DNA from: Strigamia acuminata
Lineage: Eukaryota; Arthropoda; Chilopoda; Geophilomorpha; Linotaeniidae
Direction: 5' to 3'
Length of the DNA stretch: 64,000 nucleotides
Assembly (NCBI GenBank): GCA_949358305.1
Contig: OX442317.1
Location: 6,700,186-6,764,185, forward strand
Part shown: positions 38,528-50,300 of the stretch, in pieces
How positions within the stretch are numbered: the first letter of the stretch is position 1
How the letters are laid out: every line of letters starts with the position of its first letter
The notes under the pieces: model-generated
Database searches by the model: none
What the model saw: the letters and a program-made list of their open reading frames with translations, nothing else
Told to the model about the DNA's origin: nothing
Made by a program: the position numbers and the translations under genes

Positions 38528-39834
38528 GACACAATATATTGAAAATATTTTATTTTAAATAAATATTTCCAATCATATTCACGAAGAATTGTTAAATTTT
38601 ATTAATTAAAAACATTTTTTTTTTGATGTGGATAAAATTTAACAAATGTTTGAGTTATTTTTTACACAAGCTGATTGTATTCAAATTAATCTACGTGTAA
38701 ACATTTACTTGAAACTGTGTTTCCCCCTTTGGGTTAATAGAAACTTCGAGATGAGTAATTACAAACCAATCAAATTACTCCTCGAAACTCCCCTTAACCC
38801 CTGGTTTGAGATTATCACTCACTTGTTCGCCAAGTTTTGTACTGGACTGAAATCAAGGATTATTCTCGACCCTTCGACGCTTTAACGGATTTTCGCTGAA
38901 ATTTAGTGAGTTAAAATCTAGATGATTTTGAACACTTATCGTTTATTTTACTGATTTTTTCATTTGACGAATATCAGTTCAAATTCAGAAATTATCGACA
39001 CGACGCTGATTATCGAAACCATCTCGTGGACAAAATCGCGAGTAAGCCTTTCACGAACTCACTAAGTGAATTCCCGGTAAACATTTAAGCAATATTTTGT
39101 CAAAATTTATAATATTTTGACATTAATTGACAACATTTATTTTGGTTAAGCGTTCATTACGGCGGACTTAGAATTCGCACGCGCCGCACAACGTTTTTAT
39201 CGGCCAACATCGCCGGAACCGAACAGCTCTCGCAAATACGTGAAGCTAGACATTAAACTAGCCAAGTATACCCTTCTAGGACTACACCTAGTTAGTAAGT
39301 GTTTATTTTATGAAAGATAAAATATCTCTTAAGTTCCTTGGAAATTGGTGAGCAGACATGTGTTAACAAGTCACGTGTATGATAGGGGCAAACGCCACCA
39401 GATGTCGGTAGTAAATTATTTACTCGGACGAATTGTGGAATTATTCGTACAATTAAAACCATGTAAAATGACTATTGTCGGATGCTAAAAAACACTTACA
39501 AAAATATTTTTTTTTAATATTTTTATATGTTTTTTAGTTATTATGTCGTGTAGATACAAAAATTAGGTTTATTTCATTAAATAAACACTAATTTGAATAT
39601 TTTATCAGCGATATTGTTTTAAACGATAAAATGAAATTATATGCCAAGTCGAGAATAATTATTAATCTTAATAATTATTCGACAAATGGAGGAAACACAC
39701 TAACAAGGGAACTTAAGAATTAATTATGAAATTAATCCAGTTGTTGGTCGACAATTAATTTAATTTGAAATTAAATTAATTTCCGACGGTTGATTCATGT
39801 TCTCAAATAAAATTTATATTTTCTTGAAGATGCA
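38528..39834 (+). other. Spacer between pol and ORF3, with strong palindromes
   Basis: This AT-rich stretch of 1.3 kb contains perfect or near-perfect hairpins: GAATAATTATTAA with its complement across a 2-nt loop (39653-39680), and a 29-bp palindrome built on AATTAATTTAATTT (39753-39781). A weaker TTTTATC/GATAAAA pair lies near 39600-39632. A 79-codon ATG frame at 38646-38885 has no recognisable domain. A possible splice acceptor, TTTTCTTGAAG, lies just upstream of the ORF3 ATG. Confidence 0.7.
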
Positions 39835-41490
39835 ATGAGTCGCCGAGGTCGTGCTAGCAAGCGACAGTACGTGCATTGGGATCCAGAAGAGTCGGAAGAG
39901 ACGGATTATCGCTTTGTTAATCCCTCCTCTGACCCCGAGCTCGTTGCCAACTGGGCCCGTGATAACCCGGATCTCGTACCGCCACGAATTAGGACCGCCA
40001 TGGGTGTTAGCCCGACCGACTCGCGTCCTTCCAGAGGCCGTCAAGCTAGTCAGCGTGTTGTAACCTATGATGCGCCGAATTGGGATTTTTCTGACGACTC
40101 GTCACAATACTCCCGTTCTGCCTCGAGGAGACGGCGCCAAGATGACTTCTCACAAGAAGAAGAATCGGTTGAAGAAGCTCCGCCTCCAGCTACCAGCAGG
40201 CAGTTTGCCCGACCACGAAATCCGCGTGATACCGCTAGTCGAGGCAAGACTGGCAAATCCAAAGGACCCACCAAGTCCACGTTGGCATCTTCATCCGAAG
40301 CGCTGACCCGCCCAACATCGCAGGCTCGCTCGATATCGGAGCTAAATTTGCCAAGTTACCGGAAGCAGCGAAGAGAACACGTATTTCGAGATATGGAAGC
40401 TGCCGCCTTGGGGACTAACATCATGCCAAAGTCGAAGCTGATGTTCTGCCCATTGTGCGCAGGATGCGGATGGTTGTCGTCCTTGTTATCCGGCATTCAC
40501 GCCGTAGTCTGCGTGAACTGTCACGGTGGTAAACGCGTTGCCATATCCAGCATGTGGAATGAAGAAATTCTTCCATTTATCGTCAAGGGGCTAAGTACGC
40601 CGACAGCACGCAATTGGGCGATGTGTCGCGAATGTGGCCTCATCCACCAGGGCCCGGAGCAGGCTATTTATGTAGACCCGGCACAAATGTCCAGCACCTC
40701 GACTCCACGAGGAGGATTTACGGAGCCACAACGCGAGCCGGAAACTCCCACCCCTGCGATTGATGGAACTCCGGTTGTCTCGGCGGAAAACCTCCCAACG
40801 AACGAACCAACGTCAGTTACTGCGTCTGATTCTCCGCCGGTTGCAGCCGATTCTGGTCCGCAAGCCGCCGCTTCTCCAGAGGGAACTTCGGCTAACAACA
40901 TGATCGTAGCGACTATTCCGCTCCCCGAAGTAAACAACGCTGCTGAACCGGTTATTTTACTGGTCCACCCATATATGCCGAGACCAGACATGTCACTCAC
41001 GGAACAAACGAAGGCAGAAGTGGAACATTATTTCCCAATTTTATTGGAAGCAGCTAAACGTATTAGTGTGTCGATTTCAAACGACCGAATTCCAGATTTG
41101 AGCGTGCCACTGGCCGTGATCCAATGGATTTTTCATCCATCCCGGCCGGAATCTTTTCAAACTCGCTCTTTTATTTGGTGTAAGATTTTACAGCAGGTCT
41201 CAGCAGCAGCACACCCGTTGATTCGTGAGGGATGGCACTCTGGCTTACCCGACCATCACTTGGTTTTCTCCGAGCCAACCAGCGCTAACACCATTCCGTT
41301 AGGAGGGCCTGATCCCCTGGAAGTATTCACCGAAGAACAACACAGAATGCTCCTAAATCCACTGATCCATGACGTTGAGCCAGATGTAGTACCGGAATTG
41401 GTAGCTATTCAACTTAATTCTCCACCCGCAGCCGTCTCGGAAGTTGTTACATCCATGGAAGGATTTATTGAGGATGAAGAGTTGGACTAG
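39835..41490 (+). CDS. Third ORF of the retrotransposon, 551 aa, unknown function
   Basis: I do not recognise this protein. It starts with ATG at 39835 and stays open to 41490. Residues 1-180 are rich in Arg, Ser, Asp and Glu, with SRRGR, SRSASRRRR and other basic clusters, so they look disordered and possibly nuclear or nucleic-acid binding. Residues 205-271 hold a Cys/His cluster: C205-x2-C-x2-C, C226-x2-C-H and C264-x2-C-x3-H, which could bind zinc. Residues 290-370 are Pro/Thr/Ala-rich. About 375-500 look folded (LLVHPYMPRPD, VIQWIFHPSRPESF). The C-terminus is acidic (EGFIEDEELD). It sits where errantiviruses carry env, but there is no signal peptide, membrane span or furin-like site. Its intact frame inside a young element argues that it is functional. 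It is probably expressed from a spliced RNA, which is inference. Confidence 0.85.
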   Translation: MSRRGRASKRQYVHWDPEESEETDYRFVNPSSDPELVANWARDNPDLVPPRIRTAMGVSPTDSRPSRGRQASQRVVTYDAPNWDFSDDSSQYSRSASRRRRQDDFSQEEESVEEAPPPATSRQFARPRNPRDTASRGKTGKSKGPTKSTLASSSEALTRPTSQARSISELNLPSYRKQRREHVFRDMEAAALGTNIMPKSKLMFCPLCAGCGWLSSLLSGIHAVVCVNCHGGKRVAISSMWNEEILPFIVKGLSTPTARNWAMCRECGLIHQGPEQAIYVDPAQMSSTSTPRGGFTEPQREPETPTPAIDGTPVVSAENLPTNEPTSVTASDSPPVAADSGPQAAASPEGTSANNMIVATIPLPEVNNAAEPVILLVHPYMPRPDMSLTEQTKAEVEHYFPILLEAAKRISVSISNDRIPDLSVPLAVIQWIFHPSRPESFQTRSFIWCKILQQVSAAAHPLIREGWHSGLPDHHLVFSEPTSANTIPLGGPDPLEVFTEEQHRMLLNPLIHDVEPDVVPELVAIQLNSPPAAVSEVVTSMEGFIEDEELD

Positions 41491-42137
41491 AAAAGCGTCA
41501 ACGATGTCGAGATCCGTTACTTTCCCGATATCTTCCCCTTTTAGGCAAGACCAGAAGTAACGAGTCCATTTTCTCCATCTCCATTTCTTGACCCGAGATG
41601 AAATCAAGAGTTAGTCAGGTTCAGGTGTATTTTATGCCGTTTTTGTGAATAATTCAAAGATCTTTAATAGTTAATTTAACAATTCTGTTAAAATTTGATT
41701 ACGAGTCAATGTGAGTTTGTTTATATGAATACTAATTTTAATACTTGAATTTTAACGTGTAAAGTGTTATTTTGCAAATCATTATATTTCCAGTGAGAAG
41801 TTAAGTTTTGTGAAAATAATTGTTAAATTTTATTAATCATTTGTTTGGTACAAGAGTTTGATGTTAGTTTAAGTTATCGCCTTTTCTTGATGCAGTTGTA
41901 AGTCCACCTGTAAAGAGAGATGGAAGTTATTATTGATAATTGAAAGTTTTATAACCCTAATAAATATTTTTTGAAGCATTTGATTAAGAAATACTCTTTA
42001 TTTATACTATTAAGATATAAAATAAAGGTTTTTACTTACCAAGGATTACAGCTCGAGTCCCCTAGATGACAGTGTGGTCTTGATCCTCAAGATATTCGGA
42101 ATAAATAGTATGTTAATACAGGTATTAACATATATTT
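41491..42137 (+). other. 3' internal region of the retrotransposon
   Basis: This is AT-rich non-coding sequence between ORF3 and the polypurine tract. Just before the tract lies a perfect 11-bp hairpin, TATGTTAATAC / GTATTAACATA, at 42109-42132 with a 2-nt loop. Confidence 0.7.
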
Positions 42138-42145
42138 AAGGGGGA
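42138..42145 (+). promoter_or_regulatory. Polypurine tract
   Basis: AAGGGGGA ends two bases before the 3' LTR (which starts at 42148). It would prime plus-strand DNA synthesis. The position and purine run fit well. Confidence 0.85.
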
Positions 42146-42147
42146 CT

Positions 42148-43736
42148 TGTGACGGTTACACTGTCATGCACTTTGTTAGTATAGGACGATTACTTCACCA
42201 ATAGATGGCGCTGATGCGTTTTAGCGGTAAATTCAAATTTCGACAATTTTTGAGTGAATAAAATATAAATTACTATTTATATTTTATTCCACTGCAACTT
42301 TAGACACTTTTAAATACTTTTGGATGTTTAAAAACTAGTTGATTTATTTGTCACATAATTCTATTGAATTATGTGCAAACTCTACACCTGGTGAAGTCAC
42401 CCCCCATCACCCACTGTGAGTTGGACTCCTTTTGGATTATAGTCAAAGGGACTTAATCCAAAATGTGTCCTGCGTATCCAGTTCCTGTAGTGGACCTAGT
42501 AGAAGACTATGTCCTGAGTATCCACTTCCTATGATCTGGGATTGGATGGATTTGACTGCCCAGTGATCCCATTGGATCACTGAACAGCTATTCTCCTCAC
42601 CGAGTATATATCCCCCTGCAAAACGGATATAGCTCGCTCTTGTTCTGTTTTTGTTTGATACTGATATTACTTGAGCACATATTATACTTCTCTGCGTTCC
42701 GACAATCCGTTGTAGAAATACTTTGTATTTAGTGTAAGTATCTAGAGTGGGTAGAAGACTCACAGACACACTGCCCGCCTCTTCATGCCAACATTCCGTT
42801 GTAGAAATGTTGTAACTAGAGTGAGTAATTCACAGACACATTTAAGTGTAGTATCTAGAGTGGGGTACAACCCACAGACGCACTCCCTCCAGCTTCATGC
42901 CAACATTCCGTTGTAGAGTGCAGAATCTAGAGTGGAGTAAAATTCACAGACGCATTGGTAATGTAGAATCTAGAGTGGAGTATTTATATTTCACAGACGC
43001 ATTATCAGAGTAATCGACGCGGAGTAATTTCCCGGTTACTCTCCCGCCAGCCAGGACCGAGTGGAGTAATTTCCCGGCGATGGATAACCTTTCCTGCGAG
43101 ATATTTCGATTCAATTCGTTATTGGTTTGACGGAACATTTAAGTCTAACTTAGATGTTGATTGCACTCGGGGCAAAAAATAGCTCGGCGCTATTTTAATA
43201 TATTTTACTTATTTTCATAGTTTTAGTTAAGTTTGTGACTCTAAAATATCATGATTAATTCCATAGAATTAATATGAATATTTATTCTCACATTGTTACA
43301 TCTCGCGGTAATTCTTGATTACAATAATTATCTGCGATGCGATGTGTGTGACGATACAGAAAAGTCAACCGCACCTCTCGGATATAACCCACCCAGCCTA
43401 ACCATTTACACGCCTTTTAGAACCAAACCCCGGACCATTTAGAAGCCAAAGCCATTCATAGATGACATCTTTTACGTCACAGCAATAAGACCGTTACAAA
43501 TTCTTATTGCATGACTGAAGCCTTCAAATGATATTATTTCAGGGCTTTTGCCACATAACTGTATAGTTTAACTTATCGTCATTTTAGCCACTTGTAGGCA
43601 TAATAGTTATATAAGTTTCAACCGGAATAAATGTTATATGTTTTGAGAAAACATCAGGTTTGCATATTTTACATTTTCACACAGATAGTTCACACTTTAG
43701 TTTAGCAATTGCTATCTCCAGAAGGTAATCGTCACA
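42148..43736 (+). repeat. 3' LTR (1,589 bp)
   Basis: Same length as the 5' LTR and, in the stretches I compared, the same sequence, including the internal TCTAGAGTGG array, the TATATA (about 42605-42610) and AATAAA (43626-43631). It is followed directly by ATTG, the right target duplication. Confidence 0.96.
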
Positions 43737-43740
43737 ATTG
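43737..43740. repeat. Target-site duplication, right copy (ATTG)
   Basis: It matches ATTG at 29731-29734 and is the expected length for a gypsy-type element. Confidence 0.9.
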
Positions 43741-46700
43741 TGTAGGTCTTTTGCGTCGCACTGATTGGCTGTCCCGTTGAACCCACTTCAGGCCGAGCTG
43801 TTTGCATATGTATTAAGCTCTTAGGCCCGCTTCGATAATCAAATCTGCAAACTTCCCTAGTGGACATCATACTTTGTTTTTCCCCTGAGTCTTCTCCCGG
43901 ATGGACCAATACATTGTTTGTCTAGACACAGTTTAAATTGGAGCGTTTAGCATAATGTTGATGCTATACATTGTATACTTTGCACTCCTTTCTTGTCCAG
44001 TTATGATAATTTGATGCTTTCCTCTTTGCATTTGACGTCACTTTTTGGTCTCCACTCAAAATAGAGATAGGCCATGAAATTCAGTCTCTTCTGCAATTTA
44101 TGATGTGAAGATGCGAAGTAAAGGAGATATGCAAATGCGGAGAATTTGTCGCCCGGATAGCAAGCAAATAGGAATTTTACATGCATAAAGTCTATAGTCA
44201 GCTGTTTATTTGACAAAAGCCACAATTTTAGCTCTTTAATTATATAGTGATAATAAAACGTGGAATTTGCTCAGTTAGGGTGTTGCAAACTCGACAGAAT
44301 GCATGCGAACTAACCTTATTTATACGTACAAAACTACAAATTCGCATAATTTAATGGTGCAACATCTTAGTAAAGGGCCAGCAAAAAACAAACTAAAATA
44401 TGTCTCGGGCCCAAACGTGTGCACATCATCAAATTCCTTCTTTCAATGACGTCGTTTTAGTTTATCTATCTTACCACTAGCTGGCAGACTAGTGTTAGTC
44501 GTTGCGTGTTTTTTCTTCCCTTAGTTTTTCCTTCGTGAATGATAATTTATCGGATCTGATTTAGCGTAAATAGCATTTTAATTTTATTAATTAGTCTGTT
44601 TTCGGTCGCAGTGGGCATTTAAACAACAAAGCACATGTTTAAACATGAAATACGCTTTGTGTTTCCCGAAAACGATTGAAATTTAATATTGGTATGCAGT
44701 GTCACGAGATATCATCTCGGGCCTCGTTTTTAGTTTCTATGGATGCTCAACGGCTCGAAGAAAAGAAATAAAACGAGAGAAAAAAATATTATTATATTTC
44801 TGTTGTTGAAAAGCTGAATTTAAATTTAAAAATTAAAATGTCAAACCAGTCTCGAGATGTCGACAAACCGGAAGCAAAGTGTAGCGAAATCAATGCAGCA
44901 TCCATCGATCAGCAGCGAAGGTACGAAGTGGTTTGGTGCAGCTTTTCTGTAGACAAGTTTGGCGAGTGCATTGCTGGCGGCGTTGAATCTTCCACTAACA
45001 TCAGAGAACGAAGCCTAGTGGCCTTTTAATATGCAATCTTGTCCTCTTTCGCCTGCTGCACCGCTGCCCCTGTTATCTGCCTCCGCAAGGGACAAAATGC
45101 GGTGAGAGCTGAACGAGTGCACGACCAGAAGGTGGTGGTAGAGAGAGAGAGAGAGAGCGAGTTGGAACCAGCCCTCGCTTCTCTATCGCCAGTTTATTTA
45201 TTTTTCCCTTTTCAATCCTCAATTGAATAGCATTCATTTAGCTGTCCGAACGGATCGTGATGCATACTTGACGTTGTGAAAAATAGCGCAATCATATAGG
45301 TATTAATGGGGAAGTTAAGTGTTAAGTCGCTTTGATTGACGTCTCAAATTTGAGGATTATTAATTAAAAAGAGGGGTTTCGATCAAATATATTTAGTATG
45401 CCGGCAAGCGTTTTCCATTATGCTAACTAATAGTTTTTGACATTTTACTAGGGGATGATGAATGGAAGGAGTTCTTGGGTGTAAAGTTAATCTCGCGGCG
45501 TTTATTAATTATCACAATTAATTTATACGGGATATAACGTTGCATTGAGTTTTTCTCGCCGAGAAATCATAAATTTACTCGTTTTGGGATTGTACGAATG
45601 TACAGTAAATCTTGGCTTTAGTCGCTGCTCGCGGCGCCAAAAAAATTGTCGGTTTGACAGGTGGTCTGGACAGTGGTTTTTGAAATTTGTTGCACAGATT
45701 TTATTTTGACAAAAAAAAATGATTGTATTTTATTTTCAATCTTATTTCACCTCAATTACTCTGTGTATATATATATATTAGGTTTGAAATTTTTGCCAGT
45801 AGTCGCCGAATAGAAATTTCCATTTTAATCATTAATTTTTTTGCAAAAATAATTTTTTCAAGCCACTTTGGTTCCACTTTATAGCGGATTAAGCTTTTTG
45901 TTTGTGCCACTAGATGGCCTCATCTGTTGACTGCTGCTCAGTGCTCACATCCTACAAAATATTAGACGTGTCCAATCTCTTCTCTTAACCTAAAATCTCC
46001 TGATGTATTAAGATGACTTTTTGACTTGAAGACATGACATATTCTTTTTTTTTTATATCTCACTTCTTATTTAGCTAAGCTTAGATGTGCTTCTTTATCT
46101 TGTTGAAATTGCTTTGAAGCAGTGTGTACACAACTACACACACACTCAGCCAGGTCATGTTAAGTAACTTCAAATATTTTACTTATGAAATTGAGATTGA
46201 ATTTATGTTTGTTGATTGAACACAACAGAACAACATCACACAGAGAGACTCTCTTTCGTTAGTTGTCAATGTGCATTACTCTCAGTAGTGGCAATTACGA
46301 TGCAATCGCACAACGAAATGTATCGGAGTTGTGTTTTCGGATCTGTCACTCACAACTCTCGCAGGAAGAGCAGAAGAGAGTAATGGATTGCTTGCAGTTG
46401 GCCTTGGCAACAAATCTCCTGACAATATTGCTCACATCGCATGCAAGTGCATTTTTTTTTATATTGTTGTATTTTTCCAGCCGTGTACCTGCAACTGCAA
46501 GCTTATGCTTGAGGGAAGCGAGTTCCATTTCAAACGGTGGAACTCATTGATGATTACTTGATGTTGTAGCAGTAACGTGGAGTTTTACAACTTTGCTTAG
46601 AGATATTATTCAGATATGAAAACCTTATCATCTTACTTTAAATACCCAAAAGGGTTTTATTGTGGATTTATTGAGGGCGAGTGGTAAAGTTTGTAAGAAT

Positions 46701-47261
46701 GTTCAGAAAAATGTGCAGTTTATTGTTTAACATTTACATTCGAGACTAATTTAATTTGTATGAAACTGTCAGCTTTCCTTTTTGTTTCTTTTAACATGCC
46801 TTGTGGTGGATTTTCATTGCTTAATTTAAGTAGCTGTCAATTGCATTAGCGAAACTAAAACACGGTATTTAGGTTGTTACAAAGTCAACGTATTTTAAAG
46901 AGATAAATAATTGCTCTTTAATGTTGAAAGAAGATGTCTTATTCAATCTTGGTTTCGATTTTATTTAATGCAGAGAATTAGCAGAAATTTATAATATCCT
47001 GAGACACTTGTGACTATTTAAAATATTTTTATGTTTTGTGAAAATCGATCAGTTAGAAATAGAGATGTGTAATATTAAGTAATACATTTCAAGTTGTGTG
47101 GTAAACAATGGAAATAATGTTTTGGAAGTGCACATTTCGCCATCTTTTGGAGAAAATTTGAACTACTTTTAGATATTTAAAATAAAATTGTGGTTTTAAT
47201 AACAGATTAATTAGCAATAAATAAAATAAAAATAAAAATATGTAAATGAATAATTTTTAAT
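43741..47261. other. Mostly non-coding stretch, with one candidate small exon
   Basis: No known gene was recognised. At 44838 an ATG in good context (AAAATG) opens a 63-codon frame of balanced composition (MSNQSRDVDKPEAKC...). An in-frame CGAAG|GTACGA at 44920/44921 could be a splice donor. This is the only place here that looks at all like an exon, and the evidence is weak. A GA dinucleotide run lies at about 45140-45157 and TATATA repeats near 45767-45778. Confidence 0.35.
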
Positions 47262-47394
47262 TATCGTATTTCTTCGATTCTAAGACGCACTTTTTTTCTA
47301 AAAGCTGGGTGTGTCTTATAATCGAAGCGTTCTATAACTTTTCCCCACATAAGCATCTCTAAAATTGTCGTCTTAAAATCAAAGAAATGCGGTA
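47262..47394. mobile_element. Short MITE, 133 bp, with CGATTCTAAGAC-type ends
   Basis: The left end reads TATCGTATTTCTTCGATT then CTAAGAC. The right end is its inverted complement with a few differences, giving terminal repeats of about 27 bp. A related sequence, TTTCTTCGATTCTAAGACGC, is as I recall widespread in animal genomes as a small DNA-transposon remnant. It has no coding content. Confidence 0.7.
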
Positions 47395-50300
47395 TTCATA
47401 AAACTAAAAAAAAAACCATTCACTTTTAGTTCGCTTGGGTTGGCACGAGATGTCGCCACAAAGCAGCATAACTTTTCTCCATGTTCATTTGTCAATACCA
47501 TCTCTCACTGCCATCTAGAGTGAAAAAGCATTTCACAAATTTTAATTTTAATTTTTCTTTTATTAAAGGTTTGGGGGGAGTTAATACCATAATTCAGATA
47601 GTAACCTGGGTCTCTTTTCCATGACTTTACTACTTACTAAATTTTTATTTCTATTTTCTATTTTCTAATTTTTACTACCTACAAATCTTTAAAAGCTTTT
47701 TTTGCAAGAAAAACTTCTTTTGTCGTTGCGGGCAAGTAAAGCCGCTTCAAATAATGGGTTCGTGGGTTGAGCCGAGTATGTGCACGAAAAGAAAGTTGGC
47801 AGAGGGAAGGAGAGAGACTTTAGTCTCAATTTACTACGCTAATGCTTCTTAGTGTGTTTGAATACACGGTACTTTCACATTTCAAAGGATTTCCTATTTC
47901 CATTTAAATTTTATAATAATAAATAAAATGAATAAATAAATAAATAAATAAATAAATAAAAAGATGTCGACGAACTTGACTTATCCACGTCAGATTGCAC
48001 GAGCTGAAGCTGTGTCAAGAGACTTAGCAGGATTAGATGTGCTCTTTCTTCTGGATTTAAATTCTTGCAAATCCAATGACAGATTTCAGGTTCAGTTGGT
48101 TTAAAGTCTCTACGCTGGCATAGGAAACAGGCTTGTTGCGGTTTTGTGCTCTAGATAAAGACCAGAATCCTCATGTTTAAGTGCGAGATGATCATAAATT
48201 TCATTCTTTTACACTGAATAAATATGAGATTTCATACCGGTACAGTATATACAATCCAAATGAGTTTTTTAATACTGTTTTATTACAATAAAGTAAGGAA
48301 TAATAACAAGAGTGTGAGCTTGTGTACAGTTGTTTTCAATTATTTGCTGGAAGTCCAAAGAAATAAACAAACCAATGCAATCTTTTCGTGCCCAGGTAGT
48401 GGCTTTTATAAGGAGTGTTGTAGCATCGGTAATAAATTTATTCCGACGTTTTATGGTGTACGAATCAGTGCTTGTGGGTGTTTTAGACATCTGCAAATTT
48501 GGTTCACCTTATAACTTAGAGGAAAAGTCCTGTTTCGCGATGGAATATTTAAAAAAAAGAAACAAATTAATACTGAATGGATTTTCGTGGTTGATATAAA
48601 TATATTTATTTTGTAATAAAAAAATAATGATGTTTTTGTTTATATTCATAAACTTTAAGACGGTGAAGGTTTCCACAATCTGTCTCGTGGTGGCAGCATC
48701 ACGCAGACTTGTAGTATTGATCCATTGCGGATTTTAAAGAAGAAGTGGAACTCTGAGTTTATTCTTAATTTAATTTTTTTTTAATTATCTCTAAAGTTGA
48801 GTTTGAGAAGAAAGTTAAGCTTGTTTAACTTATTTATTATTAACCCCACAGTTTTGCAACTGAATAATGAATTTTCCATAATTATTCACTCACAAACTCG
48901 GCAATTTTTAATGCCATTTTCAGTTCTGCAGTTTACACAAGCAACTTTAAGTACTACTTGACAGAAAATTCATTCCAAAATAAATTAATTTTACGAGTTG
49001 ATATAAAGTCATTGAAAAATTGATCAATACATTTTTTAATTCGAAATTACCAATCAAAAAACTTATTGGGGAGATTACAAAATGGCGTCCCGAGAAAACA
49101 ATTTGAAAACCACGAAAACCACGATTTTCTGGTTTTCATGAAACGGTTTTCAGGAAAACCGATTTCCGAAATGTGACGTCAAATGCGTCTACATCCGGTG
49201 TGGGAAAACGATGAAAACGGGGAAAACCATTTAGAATTGAACGCACCTAATATTTACTTACAGTCACGTTAACTAGAGTCTTCTATTGCACTTGCACTTC
49301 TTACTTTGTAGGAGACAGTTTCGGATTTCAGCCAACAGATGTCGCTAGTTACCAGCGATTAAGACTCAACGAAAATAAATATGGGAGTACAAAAAATCCT
49401 CCTTACATTTACATCTGCGTGTTCAACTGCTTCAACATTTGAACACGATTTGAACACGATTTGAACACGATTTGAACAGTGAGGCAGAGGAAAGACTAAT
49501 AATAAAAATGAAGAAAAGTGTGTGGGCCAGAAGTTGAGTTCTACTTTAGCCGAAGCTTATTATAAACGTAAATGGTGTCGTTTTGTGATCGTATTTTGTG
49601 ACAAAAGAATAAATTATGAGGCTGTTGAACAGAGAGACATGAGACGAGGGGGCTGTAAGCCTCACCTCAGAAATGTTGGCTGTGCAAACAGCGCCAATTG
49701 ATGAGGCCCACCTTCGCCACAGCGCCCTGGTGCCTCGTACTGAGGCGCAGGAGAAGCCAACGACCGCTTTGTGGCTGCAGTTACTTCCCTCTTTCAAAGG
49801 GCTTTTCTTTCTTTCTTTCTTTTTTTCTCTGCCTCGCCTTCTCCTCGGCTCTGGAACAGGTAAAAATAAATTGAGAGACTTTAAGAAAAAAAAGATTTCC
49901 ATGCAATGTTTAGGCTCTGTAGTCGTAGAGCAGTCCTTGAAAACAAGCGAGATGTTGTTAAACGACGTTTTCCTCTCGCCTTTGTATATAATAAATGGTA
50001 AAAGACTAAAGAGAGTAGAACGACTTTCCACTCGGAATCGCAATTTAGAATTTTGCATTTTCATTTACGCTTTATCGCGTGTTTCCGGTCTCTGCGAGTC
50101 TAGGTGAGATGAATTAACGCACGTGGAAGAAAGTAATTTTGCAATAATGCACACCCAGCGTGTTAGTTTGCTTTGATTTTATTAAAAAATAATTATGAGC
50201 GGGAAATAAGTTATTGGAATGTTTTAACACGGGAAAGTAAATGAAAATTCATTTACGACACCAATTTGACAGAACATAAAACGCATCTCATACTTCAGAA

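Larger units (their letters stand above)
29735..43736 (+). mobile_element. Complete Ty3/gypsy-type LTR retrotransposon (14,002 bp)
   Basis: The element is bounded by two LTRs of 1,589 bp that start TGTGACG and end CGTCACA, and by a 4-bp target duplication ATTG (29731-29734 and 43737-43740). In order it carries a tRNA-Gln-like primer site, gag, pol in the -1 frame, a third ORF and a polypurine tract. The order protease, reverse transcriptase, RNase H, integrase places it in Ty3/gypsy (Metaviridae). The gag, pol and ORF3 frames are intact, and no LTR difference was seen in the stretches compared, so it is young and may be active. It is longer than most gypsy elements because of the long LTRs, long leader and the extra ORF. 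It lies on the same strand as the Dpr exons. Confidence 0.97.

Noticed and set aside
49546-50107. Overlapping frames of 144 and 172 codons on opposite strands
   Set aside because: They have no recognised domain, rely partly on purine/pyrimidine-rich tracts, and show no splice context.
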